20,872 bases of DNA. Origin: Candidatus Falkowbacteria bacterium RIFCSPLOWO2_02_FULL_45_15 (GTDB taxonomy: Bacteria; Patescibacteriota; Patescibacteriia; Patescibacteriales; XYC2-FULL-47-12). The notes under the pieces were generated by a model that worked only from the letters and a program-made list of their open reading frames with translations, had not been told where the DNA came from and made no database searches. The position numbers and the translations under genes were made by a program. The DNA lies in assembly GCA_001777995.1 (NCBI GenBank), contig MFFV01000039.1, positions 1-20,872 on the forward strand, given 5' to 3'. Positions 6,088 through 13,560 of the stretch are shown here, piece by piece. Position 1 is the first letter of the stretch. Each line of letters begins with the position of its first letter.

Positions 6088-6355
6088 ATTTCTCTAAATT
6101 CTCTAGGATAAATTCAACTAATTCTTGCTTGCTAATTTGCCCCTTTTTGCGCGCGAATTCCCGGCCTTCTTTGTCTAAAAAAATAAAAACTGGGATTTCG
6201 TCGCTGACTTCCCATTGCTTAGCCATGTCGGAATTTTCGTCAATGTCAAAATACTCGGTTTTTAGTTCCGACATTTCCGCTTCCATCTCTTCCCAAATTG
6301 GTTTCATGATAATACAACCCGGGCACCAAACGGCGCCAAACTTAAGAACTCTCAT
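6086..6355 (-). CDS. Thioredoxin-like protein with CPGC active site
   Basis: An 89-residue cytoplasmic thioredoxin-fold protein, shorter than the usual ~105 aa. FGAVWCPGC places redox cysteines at C11 and C14 (CPGC instead of CGPC). The cis-proline is P55 in EIPVFIFLD, and YFDIDEN (35-41) is the second strand. No signal peptide. It probably acts in thiol-disulfide exchange or reduction of unknown partners. The start is 3 nt after the exonuclease stop, so the two are co-transcribed. The stop codon sits in the T-tract of the convergent terminator. Confidence 0.85.
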   Translation of the reverse strand: MRVLKFGAVWCPGCIIMKPIWEEMEAEMSELKTEYFDIDENSDMAKQWEVSDEIPVFIFLDKEGREFARKKGQISKQELVEFILENLEK

Positions 6356-6358
6356 AAT

Positions 6359-7066
6359 TTAGAAATTAAACGCCCCCTGCCCCCCATTCGCGTCATTTTT
6401 GATAGTCGGCATTATTGGTTGGCTGGGAGAAATCGCCGGAATCAATAAAGAATCTTCTTTAAGCAAAGTTAAGCCGTTTTGTTTCTCAAAAACTTTTAGC
6501 GTATAGCGGCAGTCAACATTGGCGCGGTGGGCGGTTTCATTCATCGGAATGCCGTAGTGGGCGCAGGCGGCGGCTAAGTTATAGCGCACGCTTTTGTTTT
6601 CCAGCCGCAACACGCGCTCGTGAAAATCGGCTTTACTTTCGTACACGTACGTTTTTTCGCCCAAAAGTCGGGCGCGGAATTCGCCGGCGGTATCGTAAAA
6701 ATTTTTTTTCAGCGGGAAAGAATAACCGAGTTCGCGGGCAAAGCGCTGCAAAAACAAATTATCAAACCCTAAAATATTATGTCCAATAATTATAGTATTA
6801 TTGTCAAAACCATCCCGCCCAATGCCTAAAACAGCAAACGCTTTCTCCAGCGCTTCGGCAAGCCCGATGCCTTGTGCCGCTAACATAGCGTCAGTGATGT
6901 TGGTAATGCGCTTTGTATCTTCAGACAGCGGCTCTTTGGTTTTAACAAAAATGTCATGCTCTTCCACTTGGCCGTTATCGTCAACCTTAATGATGCCAAT
7001 TTCAATCGGCTGTTCTTTTGTATAATCAAGCCCGGTAGTTTCTAAATCGTAGACGATGTATTGCAT
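6359..7066 (-). CDS. DnaQ-family DEDDh 3'-5' exonuclease
   Basis: A 235-residue exonuclease of the DNA polymerase III epsilon/RNase T group. Acidic and histidine residues are all in place: D7 and E9 in YDLETTGLD, D102 in GHNILGFDNLFL, and H180/D185 in HRANVDCRYT, that is the DEDDh type. The C-terminal ~35 residues are low-complexity and Gly/Asn-rich. The ATG at 7066 was chosen because homologous sequence starts there. A TTG 63 nt upstream (7129) would add residues encoded by the palindromic element 7104-7151. Proofreading or nucleic-acid trimming is the likely role; whether it is the replicative proofreader cannot be told from this window. Confidence 0.88.
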   Translation of the reverse strand: MQYIVYDLETTGLDYTKEQPIEIGIIKVDDNGQVEEHDIFVKTKEPLSEDTKRITNITDAMLAAQGIGLAEALEKAFAVLGIGRDGFDNNTIIIGHNILGFDNLFLQRFARELGYSFPLKKNFYDTAGEFRARLLGEKTYVYESKADFHERVLRLENKSVRYNLAAACAHYGIPMNETAHRANVDCRYTLKVFEKQNGLTLLKEDSLLIPAISPSQPIMPTIKNDANGGQGAFNF

Positions 7067-7103
7067 AGAAATTTTTTTGTCATTAATTTTTGCGATAACA
7101 CAA

Positions 7104-7151
7104 CGGGATTGCTTCGTCGCCCCGAGCAACTCGAGACTCCTCGCAATGACA
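7104..7151. repeat. Palindromic element, CGGGATTGCTTC...TCGCAATGACA (copy 1)
   Basis: A 48-bp element with ends CGGGATTGCTTC and TCGCAATGACA; ATTGC and GCAAT form the outer inverted repeat. The same 12-nt and 11-nt ends occur at 17313-17351 in the opposite orientation around a different core. This copy lies in the 5' leader of the exonuclease gene. From memory, similar palindromes are widespread dispersed repeats in environmental bacteria. Confidence 0.7.
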
Positions 7152-7169
7152 GAAATTATTTGTATGTTT

Positions 7170-7198
7170 ATTTTAGCTTATGATTAAGCTTGAGTCAA
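7170..7198 (-). promoter_or_regulatory. Promoter of the exonuclease-thioredoxin unit, with palindromic spacer
   Basis: The minus strand has TTGACT (7198-7193), a 17-bp spacer and TAAAAT (7175-7170). The spacer contains a perfect inverted repeat AGCTTA-atca-TAAGCT (7175-7190), a position where a bound repressor would block RNA polymerase. The leader would run about 97 nt and carry the 7104-7151 palindrome. Confidence 0.6.
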
Positions 7199-7240
7199 AA
7201 TAAAAAGGAGTCCTTGTTAGACAATTGCTTAAGACTCCTT
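7195..7240 (-). terminator. Terminator after the GlmU-like nucleotidyltransferase gene
   Basis: An 8-bp stem AAGGAGTC/GACTCCTT (7233-7240 with 7205-7212) with a 20-nt loop that holds a further TTGT/ACAA pairing. The minus strand continues TTTTTATTTT. It lies about 30 nt after the stop codon at 7270. Confidence 0.75.
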
Positions 7241-7269
7241 GTTTTACTTAACCATTCAAGCGAGACGCA

Positions 7270-8091
7270 TCACCTTTGGCAATGCATTTTTTGAAATAAC
7301 GCTTGCGCGATAAGCAGGTCGTATTCGGTATTAACCCCAAGCGCCTCTCGGGGATCCGCGAGTTCAAGTTCCCAAATATACCTATTTTTGCTAACGGCAA
7401 TTTTGACTAAGTCCGGTAGCCATATTTCGGACGGAAAACCGTCTTTTTTGTCATGCGGCTCAAGAAATATGACGTTTTGCATTAACCAGTTTATATCCAA
7501 TACCCATGCCGACGGATTAGTTCGCCGGCAACGAGACCAAAGTTGGACGTCCTCCGGCGTCATCTGTTGCGGCTCTTTTACGCCGATGATTTGTCCTTTG
7601 GCATCCCGCAAAATACGACCAAACTTACTAGCGGTTTCGCCGCCGTTAAGATTGGAAATATTTATAGAAAACATGCTAATCGTCGCGCCGTGGCGGCGAT
7701 GCCCGTCAATTAACAGCGCCAAACTTTCCGGCCGCCAAAGAGGCATATCTCCATACAGAATCAGAATAGTATTAAATTGCTCGTTAGCATACTCCTGCCG
7801 CAATGCTTCCACGGATAATCTGGCCGCGTCTGCCGTACCTCGACGCTCTGGCTGATGGGCATAAGTAACGCTTGGGAAACTTTTGTCAATTATTCCTTGC
7901 AAACTGTCCCCATAAACATGGTTAATGACTACTGCTAACCGGCTGATATCAATCCTTTGGTCAAGCAAGTGCACTATCGCTTCAATGATGGTACAGCCAT
8001 TATTTAGCGGCTCTAATAATTTTGATTTGCCGGGAGTTATGGTACCGTGTCCGGCAGCCAAAATCGCTCCGCACAACCCGTTTCTGGCCAT
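7270..8091 (-). CDS. GlmU-N-like sugar-phosphate nucleotidyltransferase
   Basis: A 273-residue protein matching the N-terminal uridylyltransferase half of GlmU. It has GAILAAGHGT (nucleotide loop), KSKLLEPL, PERRGTADA (like the LGTGHA loop), LILYGDMPL (metal-binding Asp), FGRILRD and GVNTEYDL, in GlmU order. The usual GTRM loop reads GTIT, so the conserved Arg is missing. The left-handed beta-helix acetyltransferase half is absent. Donor and product are not certain; UDP-GlcNAc-type activation is the closest guess. The ATG at 8091 has a GAAAGG SD; the longer TTG frame from 8178 would translate through the terminator at 8115-8159. It lies downstream of the TrmB-like regulator. Confidence 0.75.
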   Translation of the reverse strand: MARNGLCGAILAAGHGTITPGKSKLLEPLNNGCTIIEAIVHLLDQRIDISRLAVVINHVYGDSLQGIIDKSFPSVTYAHQPERRGTADAARLSVEALRQEYANEQFNTILILYGDMPLWRPESLALLIDGHRRHGATISMFSINISNLNGGETASKFGRILRDAKGQIIGVKEPQQMTPEDVQLWSRCRRTNPSAWVLDINWLMQNVIFLEPHDKKDGFPSEIWLPDLVKIAVSKNRYIWELELADPREALGVNTEYDLLIAQALFQKMHCQR

Positions 8092-8114
8092 GATAATTTT
8101 CCTTTCGTCCGAAT

Positions 8115-8159
8115 TATTTTTAAAAAGGACATGTGAGTCTATATTAAACTCGCATGTCC
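8115..8159 (-). terminator. Terminator or attenuator between the TrmB-like gene and the nucleotidyltransferase
   Basis: A 12-bp stem (8148-8159 with 8127-8138, one U-G pair) with a 9-nt loop, followed on the minus strand by TTTTTAAAAAT. It begins 3 nt after the TrmB-like stop and ends about 35 nt before the nucleotidyltransferase ATG. No separate promoter is obvious downstream, so it may set partial read-through. Confidence 0.8.
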
Positions 8160-8162
8160 CCT

Positions 8163-8897
8163 CTAAACTTTTTTCCAAATAAATTCAAAGAGCATTTTTT
8201 GGGTGGCAAAAATATTTTTATCTTCAATGATGACGCCGATTTGATTTTTATTAATATTGACGGAAATCATCGCGACTTTATTTTCATAAATTAAAGTATA
8301 AGTCGGGGACCCCTGTTCTTTATTGAGCCATTTGCGCTCGTCTAACCCTTTGGTTTCTCCGCCCGGACCGATAGAAATCGTCTGTACTCGCACGCCGGCT
8401 TTGATTCTGTCTAGCGTGAAGTTACGATAAGCGGAATAAAGATAAGGCCTAATGGTGGAGGAAGAAAACACGTAGTAATGCTTACTCCCCTGCCGGCAGG
8501 AAGAAATAACGTCTTTTAAAATCGTTTTGACGCCGCGCTCGCTTTCGTAGTATTTAACTACCGGTTTGGTTGCGGCCTTGTCATACAAAGACCGCAGTTC
8601 CGGCAAAATGGCGTCAATTTCGCTTTTAGTTTTTTCTAAAGCTTGCTGTTTTTGCTCTAAGGCGTCATGTAAAGTTACCGGGTCTTCAGCAATAAAATAT
8701 TGGTGTTTGTCTTTATGGTAGTAAGAAATTAAACCTAACTCTTGCAAAGACTTTAAAATGTCGTAGGTGGTGCCGCGATTGATGCCGGCTCGCTCCCCTA
8801 TTTTTCTTACCGGCGCCGGGCCCAACTGCAAACAGGTTAAATAAATAGCAATTTCTTTTTCGCTCAAGCCTATTTTTTTTAGTATGGTTTCTATCAT
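8163..8897 (-). CDS. TrmB-family transcriptional regulator
   Basis: A 244-residue DNA-binding regulator. Residues 1-65 are a TrmB-type winged helix (KIGLSEKEIAIYL, then VRKIGERAGINRGTTYDILKSLQELGLI). Residues 72-105 are a predicted coiled-coil dimerisation segment. The C-terminal part (from about 110) resembles the PLD-like effector domain of TrmB proteins (VKYYESERGVKTIL; VAMISV near the end). TrmB relatives often respond to sugars or sugar phosphates, which would suit the nucleotidyltransferase next door, but the ligand is unknown. The ATG at 8897 has a GAGAGG SD. The longer TTG start at 8945 is itself the -35 box of the promoter at 8917-8945 and is ruled out. Confidence 0.85.
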   Translation of the reverse strand: MIETILKKIGLSEKEIAIYLTCLQLGPAPVRKIGERAGINRGTTYDILKSLQELGLISYYHKDKHQYFIAEDPVTLHDALEQKQQALEKTKSEIDAILPELRSLYDKAATKPVVKYYESERGVKTILKDVISSCRQGSKHYYVFSSSTIRPYLYSAYRNFTLDRIKAGVRVQTISIGPGGETKGLDERKWLNKEQGSPTYTLIYENKVAMISVNINKNQIGVIIEDKNIFATQKMLFEFIWKKV

Positions 8898-8916
8898 AAG
8901 GCCTCTCTTATCCACA

Positions 8917-8945
8917 AGTATATCGCGAATAGAAATCTCTGTCAA
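8917..8945 (-). promoter_or_regulatory. Strong sigma70-type promoter of the TrmB-like gene
   Basis: The minus strand has consensus TTGACA (8945-8940), a 17-bp spacer and TATACT (8922-8917). The start would be near 8910, leaving a 12-nt leader with the SD. Confidence 0.85.
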
Positions 8946-9045
8946 TTTTTTTTCTGCAAAAAATTGTTGATAATTAAAATATTACTAAAATTAAAGAAAA
9001 TATCGTCTTATCTTTGTCAAAGTTTATATAAAAAAATAAAAAACA

Positions 9046-9074
9046 TTGACTTAGAGAGTGAAAAATTATATAGT
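9046..9074 (+). promoter_or_regulatory. Promoter of the tRNA-Glu-murA unit
   Basis: TTGACT (9046-9051), a 17-bp spacer and TATAGT (9069-9074), starting about 65 bp before the tRNA. Between 8946 and 9045 I see only AT-rich divergent upstream DNA. Confidence 0.8.
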
Positions 9075-9138
9075 TAATCCAACCTGATCGGTCTCTTCAT
9101 CTATCGGTAGGGCACAATCGTTCCCCGTCTGCCGAAAT

Positions 9139-9210
9139 GCCGCCATCGTCTAGTGGTTAGGACGCCAGGTTCTCATCCTGGTAACCGGGGTTCAATTCCC
9201 CGTGGCGGTA
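9139..9210 (+). tRNA. tRNA-Glu (anticodon CUC)
   Basis: A full cloverleaf: acceptor GCCGCCA/TGGCGGT (outermost pair G-U), D arm GTC..GAC with TAGTGGTTAG loop, anticodon stem CCAGG/CCTGG with loop TTCTCAT (anticodon CTC), T arm CGGGG-TTCAATT-CCCCG, and discriminator A at 9210. CCA is not encoded. D-loop and T-loop consensus bases are present. Confidence 0.95.
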
Positions 9211-9225
9211 CTAAAATCAAAAAAT

Positions 9226-10530
9226 ATGTCTAATTTTATTATCAACGGCGGTAAAAAACTGCACGGTTCCATAAAAACCAATTCGGCTAAAAATTCAGCC
9301 GTAGCGATACTTTGCGCCACCGCTATGATCAAGGGGACGACAACGCTCGTGGACGTGCCAGCCATTGAAGAGGTTAAACGGATAATGGAAATTTTAAACG
9401 GCGTTAATATCAAAGTTAACTGGAGCGGCAAAAACAAGCTGACGGTGGAAAATAGCGGCAAAATTAACTTAACCAATTTAAATAAAAAAGCTTGCGAAAA
9501 TACCCGCTCTTCGTTTATGCTGGTAGGCGCCCTTGCCCGACAGTTCAACAAATTCAATTTCTATAAACCAGGGGGGTGTAAAATCGGCGCGCGAACGGTT
9601 CAGCCGCATATTTTGGGTTTCCAGCATTTAGGAGTTAATGTCAAAGAGCGGCCAAGCTACTTTACTATCTTTAGTTCGCGGGCGCACGCCGCTTCTTTTA
9701 CGATGTACGAAATGAGCGACATGGGAACGGAAAATTTGATTTTAGCCGCTTGTCTTCTGCCCGGAAAAACTACGATTAAGTTTGCGGCTTCAAATTACAT
9801 GGTGCAGGATTTGTGTTACTTTTTAAACCGCGCCGGCGCTGACATCAAAGGAATAGGCACCAATACTTTACAAATTCAGGGAGTAAAACAATTAAAGCCG
9901 GTAAAAAATTATTCCCTAATGCCAGACCCGGTAGAGTCAATGGCTTTTATCGCTTTAGCGATTACCGCCAAATCCAAGCTTACCGTTACCCACTGCCCGA
10001 TTGATTTTTTAAGCATTGAACTGGAAAGGCTGCGGGTGATGGGGCAGAAATTTAAAATTTCCCGCCCCCGCAAGTCAGCCAACGGCCGTTTTTCTTTAGT
10101 TGACGTTACGGTCATGCCGTCGCCGCTGTTTGCCCCCGCGGATAAAATACACCCTCTGCCCTACCCCGGGCTTAATATTGATAACCTGCCGCTTTTTATT
10201 CCTATTCTTACCCAAACTAAAGGCACGACGCTCGTGCATGACTGGGTCTATGAAAATCGAGCTATTTACTACACCGAACTTAACAAGCTCGGGGCGAAAA
10301 TTACTTTACTTGACCCTCATCGCGTTACCGTGCAGGGCCCGACTAAATTAAAAGCGGCGGAAATAATCTGCCCGCCCGCTTTGCGTCCGGCAATCAATAT
10401 TTTAATCTGCATGCTGGCTACCCGCGGCCGCTCAATTTTACGCAACTCCTATTCCATTGACCGCGGCTACGAAAACATCTGCTCGCGCTTACAGGCGATT
10501 GGGGCGGATATTAAGCCGCTAACCGAATAA
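9226..10530 (+). CDS. murA: UDP-GlcNAc 1-carboxyvinyltransferase (MurA)
   Basis: A 434-residue EPSP-synthase-fold enzyme that adds enolpyruvate from PEP to UDP-GlcNAc, the first committed step of peptidoglycan synthesis. K22-N23 (SAKNSAVAIL), the catalytic C118 in PGGCKIGAR with R123, D319 in GLNIDNLP, and IDRGYE near the C-terminus match MurA key positions. Cys118 implies fosfomycin-sensitive chemistry. It is divergent elsewhere and slightly longer than the usual ~420 aa. ATG 9226 matches the family N-terminus; a GTG at 9202 lies inside the tRNA acceptor stem. No SD is visible, and the ATG is only 15 nt past the tRNA, so it shares the tRNA transcript. The next gene starts 5 nt after its stop. 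Confidence 0.93.
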   Translation: MSNFIINGGKKLHGSIKTNSAKNSAVAILCATAMIKGTTTLVDVPAIEEVKRIMEILNGVNIKVNWSGKNKLTVENSGKINLTNLNKKACENTRSSFMLVGALARQFNKFNFYKPGGCKIGARTVQPHILGFQHLGVNVKERPSYFTIFSSRAHAASFTMYEMSDMGTENLILAACLLPGKTTIKFAASNYMVQDLCYFLNRAGADIKGIGTNTLQIQGVKQLKPVKNYSLMPDPVESMAFIALAITAKSKLTVTHCPIDFLSIELERLRVMGQKFKISRPRKSANGRFSLVDVTVMPSPLFAPADKIHPLPYPGLNIDNLPLFIPILTQTKGTTLVHDWVYENRAIYYTELNKLGAKITLLDPHRVTVQGPTKLKAAEIICPPALRPAINILICMLATRGRSILRNSYSIDRGYENICSRLQAIGADIKPLTE

Positions 10531-10535
10531 TAATT

Positions 10536-11906
10536 ATGACTCTTTGGCATCGCCGCCTGCTTTATGTTTTTTTAATTATTCTGTTTTTTATTTTAACGCC
10601 AATAGTATCTTTTTACGCCGCCGGCTACGAATTTGATTTTGTCTCCCGCGAGATGCGCCGCACCGGAATTTTAATTTTGGAAAGCACGCCCAAAGGCGCG
10701 ATTATCAATTTGGGCGACAAACGTAAATATAACTGGCTTTATGGCTGGTTTTATCAAAATACCGAGCTCAAAACTCCGCAGAAATTAAGAAATTTGCTGC
10801 CGGATGAGTATGAAATAAGTCTGTCTAAAGACGGCTATTTTAATTATCAAAGAAAAGTAACCGTTAACCCGGGCCAGACATTTTTACTGGATAAAATTAT
10901 TTTATTCCGTAAGTCTCAGCCGGAAATCGTCCTTGAGCAGCCGGTAATTAGCGGCCAGCTCTCCCGCCAAGGTCAATCCTTAGCCGTTTTAACTAAAGAT
11001 TGGCTAACTATCTTACGGTTAGCTACGGGGCAAAAAAGTCAGATTGCTTTAGGAGAGGAAAAATTTGGCGGTGCGGCAGTTAAAATTCTTTGGGCGCCGA
11101 GCGACAAAAAAGTGCTGATTGCCGGCGGCAGCTACCCTATTTTTAATGTTGAAACCGGGATACGCGAGGGCGCGGTTAGAGCTTACGCCCAATATCCCAT
11201 CTCCAACATTAAATGGGATTCATTCAGCGATAATAAATTATATTTAGAGCAAAAAAATCGCCTTTACCAATTTGATCTCGTCCAAAAAAAAGTGACGCTG
11301 GCCAGTAACGAAACCATTACGGAAGACTTCTTAATACGCGACAATAATTTGTTAACGCTCGTCAAACTAAACAATAATTGGCTGCTGAACCTGACTGCTT
11401 TAGGCGGCGAACGGCTGGGAAATATTGCTTTGCCAGTCGCGCCAACTTACTCCTTTTGGGAAACGGAAAATAATTTAATTTATCTTTATGATGACCGGCG
11501 TGACGGCTTAATAATCGTTGACCCTTGGTCGTTTTTTCCCGCTCCCGAAGTTATCACTAATATTAAGAGTTTTTATTTAACCGACGGCGGCCATAAAATT
11601 TTGTACTGGAACGATTTTGAAATCTGGCAGTACAATCAGGAAACAAAAGAAAAATTACTTATTACCAGAACCAGCGAGCAGATTAGTAAAGTCTGGCCGT
11701 ATCCAGGCGCAAGCGATTATTTTTTTTACAGTACGCGTTCGGCGATCAATGCCGTGGAGTTTTTGAGTAAAGATTACTTTAACGTTACTAAAATTTTAGA
11801 GGCGCCGGACATCAGCGCGCCGGCAATAAGCCCTGACGGCCGGTATATTTATTTTGTCGGCGGTATTAGCCAAAACCAAAGGCTGTACCGATTGGACATA
11901 AAATAA
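10536..11906 (+). CDS. PEGA-domain, beta-propeller-like membrane-anchored protein
   Basis: A 456-residue protein with one N-terminal membrane helix (about 8-29, LLYVFLIILFFILTPIVSFY), so the rest is probably outside the membrane. Residues 43-125 form a PEGA domain (TGILILESTPKGAIINLG ... LPDEYEISLSKDGYFNYQRKVTVNPGQ). The remainder carries repeated beta-strand blades resembling TolB/WD40-type propellers, ending with ISPDGRYIYFVGG. PEGA proteins are linked to surface or envelope functions in many bacteria, but the precise role is unknown. It is translationally close to murA (5-nt gap) and ends at a shared terminator, so it may take part in envelope assembly. Confidence 0.85.
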   Translation: MTLWHRRLLYVFLIILFFILTPIVSFYAAGYEFDFVSREMRRTGILILESTPKGAIINLGDKRKYNWLYGWFYQNTELKTPQKLRNLLPDEYEISLSKDGYFNYQRKVTVNPGQTFLLDKIILFRKSQPEIVLEQPVISGQLSRQGQSLAVLTKDWLTILRLATGQKSQIALGEEKFGGAAVKILWAPSDKKVLIAGGSYPIFNVETGIREGAVRAYAQYPISNIKWDSFSDNKLYLEQKNRLYQFDLVQKKVTLASNETITEDFLIRDNNLLTLVKLNNNWLLNLTALGGERLGNIALPVAPTYSFWETENNLIYLYDDRRDGLIIVDPWSFFPAPEVITNIKSFYLTDGGHKILYWNDFEIWQYNQETKEKLLITRTSEQISKVWPYPGASDYFFYSTRSAINAVEFLSKDYFNVTKILEAPDISAPAISPDGRYIYFVGGISQNQRLYRLDIK

Positions 11907-11939
11907 AAAACCGCGAGTTCTAATCCCGCGGTTTTTTTT
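11905..11939. terminator. Bidirectional terminator between the PEGA gene and galU
   Basis: The stem CCGCG/CGCGG (11911-11915 with 11927-11931), extended by A/T pairs, has TTTTTTTT on the plus strand (11932-11939) and an A-run (11905-11910) that gives a T-tract on the minus strand. It serves the convergent PEGA and galU ends. Confidence 0.88.
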
Positions 11940-11957
11940 ATTTTCTTTCGGCTGCCG

Positions 11958-12821
11958 TTATTTTAAAGCTTTCAAATATTTCTTCAGCTCATCTTTTAAA
12001 TCGTCCCTTTCCAAAGCAAAGTCAATGTTTGCTTTCAGCCAACCGAGTTTTGAGCCGGTATCGTAAAATTTTCCTTTAATTTTTTTCGCGTAAATTGGGC
12101 GTTTTTGCGCTAAAGCAAAAATAGCGTCCACGAGCCACAACTCCCCGTCTTTGCCTAATTTAGTTTTTGCTAAAACCTCAAAAATATCCGGCGTCAGAAT
12201 GTAAGCTCCGATACTCGCCCAGTGCGACGGCGCTCGCTTCGGTCCCGGCTTTTCCACGATATTTTTTACTTGGATTACGTCTTTATCTACTTGCACGCCG
12301 TCAATGACGCCGTATTTAGTCGTGCCCTCGTCATTAACTTCAATGCAACTCAAAATCGGGGCGGAATATTTTTTATATGCTTCCATTAACTGCTTAAGCC
12401 GCGGCTTTTCTTTATCCACAAACAAATCATCGCCCCAGATAACGGCGAACGGCTCGTCGCCGATCAAATGGCGGCAGTTTAAAACCGGCGTGCCGTTGCC
12501 GTAAGGGCCTTTCTGGCGGACATAAGTGAAATTTGCCATATCCGCAATGTCTTTTATTTCCCGCCAGAGTTTTTTCTTTCCTTGTTTTTTTAGCAATGCC
12601 GCCAATTCAAAATTATAGTCAAAATGGTCTTCAATGGAGCGTTTGGAACTGCCGGTAACTAAAATTATTTCTTCAATGCCGCTAGCTACCGCCTCTTCCA
12701 CGATATACTGCACTACCGGCTTATCAATGATGGGCAGCATTTCTTTGGGCTGGGCTTTGGTCGCGGGGAGAAATCTTGTCCCCGCCCCCGCTACTGGTAT
12801 GATGGCTTTTTTTATTTGCAT
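11958..12821 (-). CDS. galU: UTP-glucose-1-phosphate uridylyltransferase
   Basis: A 287-residue enzyme making UDP-glucose from UTP and glucose-1-phosphate. AGAGTRFLPATKAQPKEMLP (11-30) is the GalU signature loop with the Lys, IWGDDLF (128-133) the metal-binding segment, and IVEKPGP the later EKP motif. The usual GLGHAV nucleotide-binding motif reads GNGTPV (108-112 region), a substitution I recall from Patescibacteria but cannot confirm here. It is the last gene of the glycan block, 11 nt after rmlA, with a terminator just behind. It supplies UDP-glucose to the glycosyltransferases encoded upstream. Confidence 0.92.
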   Translation of the reverse strand: MQIKKAIIPVAGAGTRFLPATKAQPKEMLPIIDKPVVQYIVEEAVASGIEEIILVTGSSKRSIEDHFDYNFELAALLKKQGKKKLWREIKDIADMANFTYVRQKGPYGNGTPVLNCRHLIGDEPFAVIWGDDLFVDKEKPRLKQLMEAYKKYSAPILSCIEVNDEGTTKYGVIDGVQVDKDVIQVKNIVEKPGPKRAPSHWASIGAYILTPDIFEVLAKTKLGKDGELWLVDAIFALAQKRPIYAKKIKGKFYDTGSKLGWLKANIDFALERDDLKDELKKYLKALK

Positions 12822-12832
12822 AGGAATTATAA

Positions 12833-13558
12833 TTAAATGATGAGTTTGTCCGCTAATTTTTCACGGGCTAAATTTTGCGCCCGCAATAAACTGTCAAAAG
12901 TGCCGGCGTCAATCCATTCGCCGGCTACCATCGCTACTTCCAGCTCGCCGCGTTCCAGATACCAATTTTGAATATCGGTAATTTCCATTTCGCCGCGCGC
13001 GCTGGCCTGAATGTTTTTAACGATGCCCACGACGCGGTTGTCAAAAATGTATAACCCGGTTAAGGCGTAATCGCTCAACCATTCTTTTGGCTTTTCCACG
13101 ATTTTAACCGCTTTCATCCGTTCGTCAAACTTAACTACGCCAAAACGCTCCGGGTCCGGCACTTTTTTAGCGAACAGCTTTCCGCCGGTTTTAAAATTTT
13201 TTATTTCGGCGCTTAAATCGTCCGCAAAGATGTTGTCGCCTAAAATCATGCAGACGTTTTCCTGATCAATAAAATTTTCCCCGATTCTATAAGCGTCGGC
13301 TAAACCACGCGGCTTATCCTGAATTTCGTAGGTAAATTTGCAGCCAAATTCTTTGCCGCTGCCTAATAAATTCAGGTAATCCCCGGCCCGCTCCGGCGCG
13401 ATTATTATTAAAATTTCTTTAATGCCGGCTTTGATTAAAGTATTTAAGGGATAATAAATCATCGGCCGGTGATAAACCGGCAGAAGTTGTTTGCTGGTAA
13501 TTTTAGTCAGCGGCGCAAGGCGCGTGCCCGAGCCGCCGGATAATATAATGCCCCTCAT
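12833..13558 (-). CDS. rmlA: Glucose-1-phosphate thymidylyltransferase
   Basis: A 241-residue nucleotidyltransferase that makes dTDP-glucose, the first step to dTDP-rhamnose. Motifs: GGSGTRLAPLT (8-18), K23-Q-L-L-P, QDKPRGLADAY (80-90), ILGDNIF (105-111), and EWIDAGTFDS near the end. It is shorter than classical RmlA (about 290 aa), lacking most of the C-terminal allosteric extension. It starts 2 nt after the rmlD stop, so translation is coupled. The full rmlB-D-A order supports the assignment. Confidence 0.92.
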   Translation of the reverse strand: MRGIILSGGSGTRLAPLTKITSKQLLPVYHRPMIYYPLNTLIKAGIKEILIIIAPERAGDYLNLLGSGKEFGCKFTYEIQDKPRGLADAYRIGENFIDQENVCMILGDNIFADDLSAEIKNFKTGGKLFAKKVPDPERFGVVKFDERMKAVKIVEKPKEWLSDYALTGLYIFDNRVVGIVKNIQASARGEMEITDIQNWYLERGELEVAMVAGEWIDAGTFDSLLRAQNLAREKLADKLII

Positions 13559-13560
13559 AA

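Noticed and set aside
7388..7855. 155-aa plus-strand ORF opposite the nucleotidyltransferase
   Set aside because: No SD, promoter or recognisable domain; the opposite frame carries clear GlmU motifs.
8092..8178. Upstream TTG start for the nucleotidyltransferase
   Set aside because: The extension would translate a strong terminator hairpin and overlap the TrmB-like gene; ATG 8091 has an SD and begins the family fold.
8898..8945. Upstream TTG start for the TrmB-like gene
   Set aside because: The TTG is the first three bases of the TTGACA -35 box, and ATG 8897 has a good SD.
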